In this document: positions 6,257-6,310 of the stretch, one piece after another
How positions within the stretch are numbered: the stretch's first letter is position 1
How the letters are laid out: each line of letters begins with the position of its first letter
NCBI GenBank assembly: GCA_947372005.1
Contig: CANBRV010000134.1
Coordinates: 1 to 6,310 of the forward strand
DNA length: 6,310 nt
Direction of reading: 5' to 3'
Source of the DNA: Comamonadaceae bacterium
GTDB lineage: Bacteria; Pseudomonadota; Gammaproteobacteria; Burkholderiales; Burkholderiaceae_C
The notes under the pieces: generated by a model
Seen by the model: the letters and a program-made list of their open reading frames with translations, nothing else
The model's database searches: none
What the model was told of the DNA's origin: nothing
Made by a program: the position numbers and the translations under genes

Positions 6257-6310
6257 TCAATCACGTATCTTTTTGAGTCCATTGGCAAAGCGCGGACCGT
6301 TTTCTTGGTA
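6257..6310 (-). CDS. C-terminal end of gene upstream of hslO, possibly gamma-class carbonic anhydrase family
   Basis: Only the last 17 codons and the TGA (6257-6259) are in the window; the peptide is YQENGPRFANGLKKIRD. The gene ends 20 bases before the hslO ATG on the same strand, which suggests one transcript. The ending resembles the C-terminal helix of betaproteobacterial gamma carbonic anhydrase-like (left-handed beta-helix) proteins, whose genes I recall next to hslO in several betaproteobacteria. This rests on a short tail and on context, so the family call is tentative, though a real coding end here is likely. Confidence 0.4.
   Translation of the reverse strand, partial: YQENGPRFANGLKKIRD

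Noticed and set aside
6237..6260. TTG start of hslO at 6260 adding eight residues
   Set aside because: Family similarity starts at the ATG at 6236 (SELHKFIFEGLPVRG), and TTG is a rarer start; the extra residues overlap the preceding gene's stop.

Overview
This window reads as ordinary chromosomal core sequence of a Gram-negative proteobacterium, most likely a betaproteobacterium. The gene order pyrG-kdsA-eno-ftsB is a classic beta/gammaproteobacterial housekeeping cluster. KDO synthesis implies an LPS-bearing outer membrane. A membrane-anchored TAXI-type protein next to pyrG, and an hslO gene preceded by what may be a gamma-carbonic-anhydrase gene, fit betaproteobacteria; a methylotroph of the Methylophilaceae/Nitrosomonadales is a guess from general impression, not proven. 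No mobile element, CRISPR array, tRNA or rRNA was seen, and base composition looks even throughout.

Layout. (1) Positions 1-945, plus strand: the C-terminal part of a TAXI-family TRAP-transporter substrate-binding protein with a C-terminal membrane segment and cytoplasmic tail. (2) Positions 946-1010: a short intergenic region with a consensus TATAAT -10 box, an AATTTCC stretch just after it and a small hairpin directly before pyrG. (3) Positions 1011-5150, plus strand: pyrG (CTP synthase), kdsA (KDO-8-phosphate synthase), eno (enolase) and ftsB (division protein), packed with a 4-base overlap, a 21-base gap and a 31-base gap; this is almost certainly one operon. (4) Positions 5151-5264: the gap between ftsB and the convergent hslO, holding only a doubtful small ORF and a weak hairpin. 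(5) Positions 5265-6236, minus strand: hslO (Hsp33 redox chaperone). (6) Positions 6257-6310, minus strand: the last 17 codons of a gene upstream of hslO.

How the genes work together. The operon joins growth-linked functions: CTP supply (needed for nucleic acids and for CMP-KDO), the KDO sugar of LPS inner core, PEP production by enolase (PEP is the co-substrate of KdsA), and divisome assembly. The convergent hslO unit is a separate oxidative-stress function.

I do not see a previously undescribed system. The points most worth a second look are the residues that mark KdsA as the metal-dependent class, the compact pyrG leader, and the small ORF wedged between ftsB and hslO.
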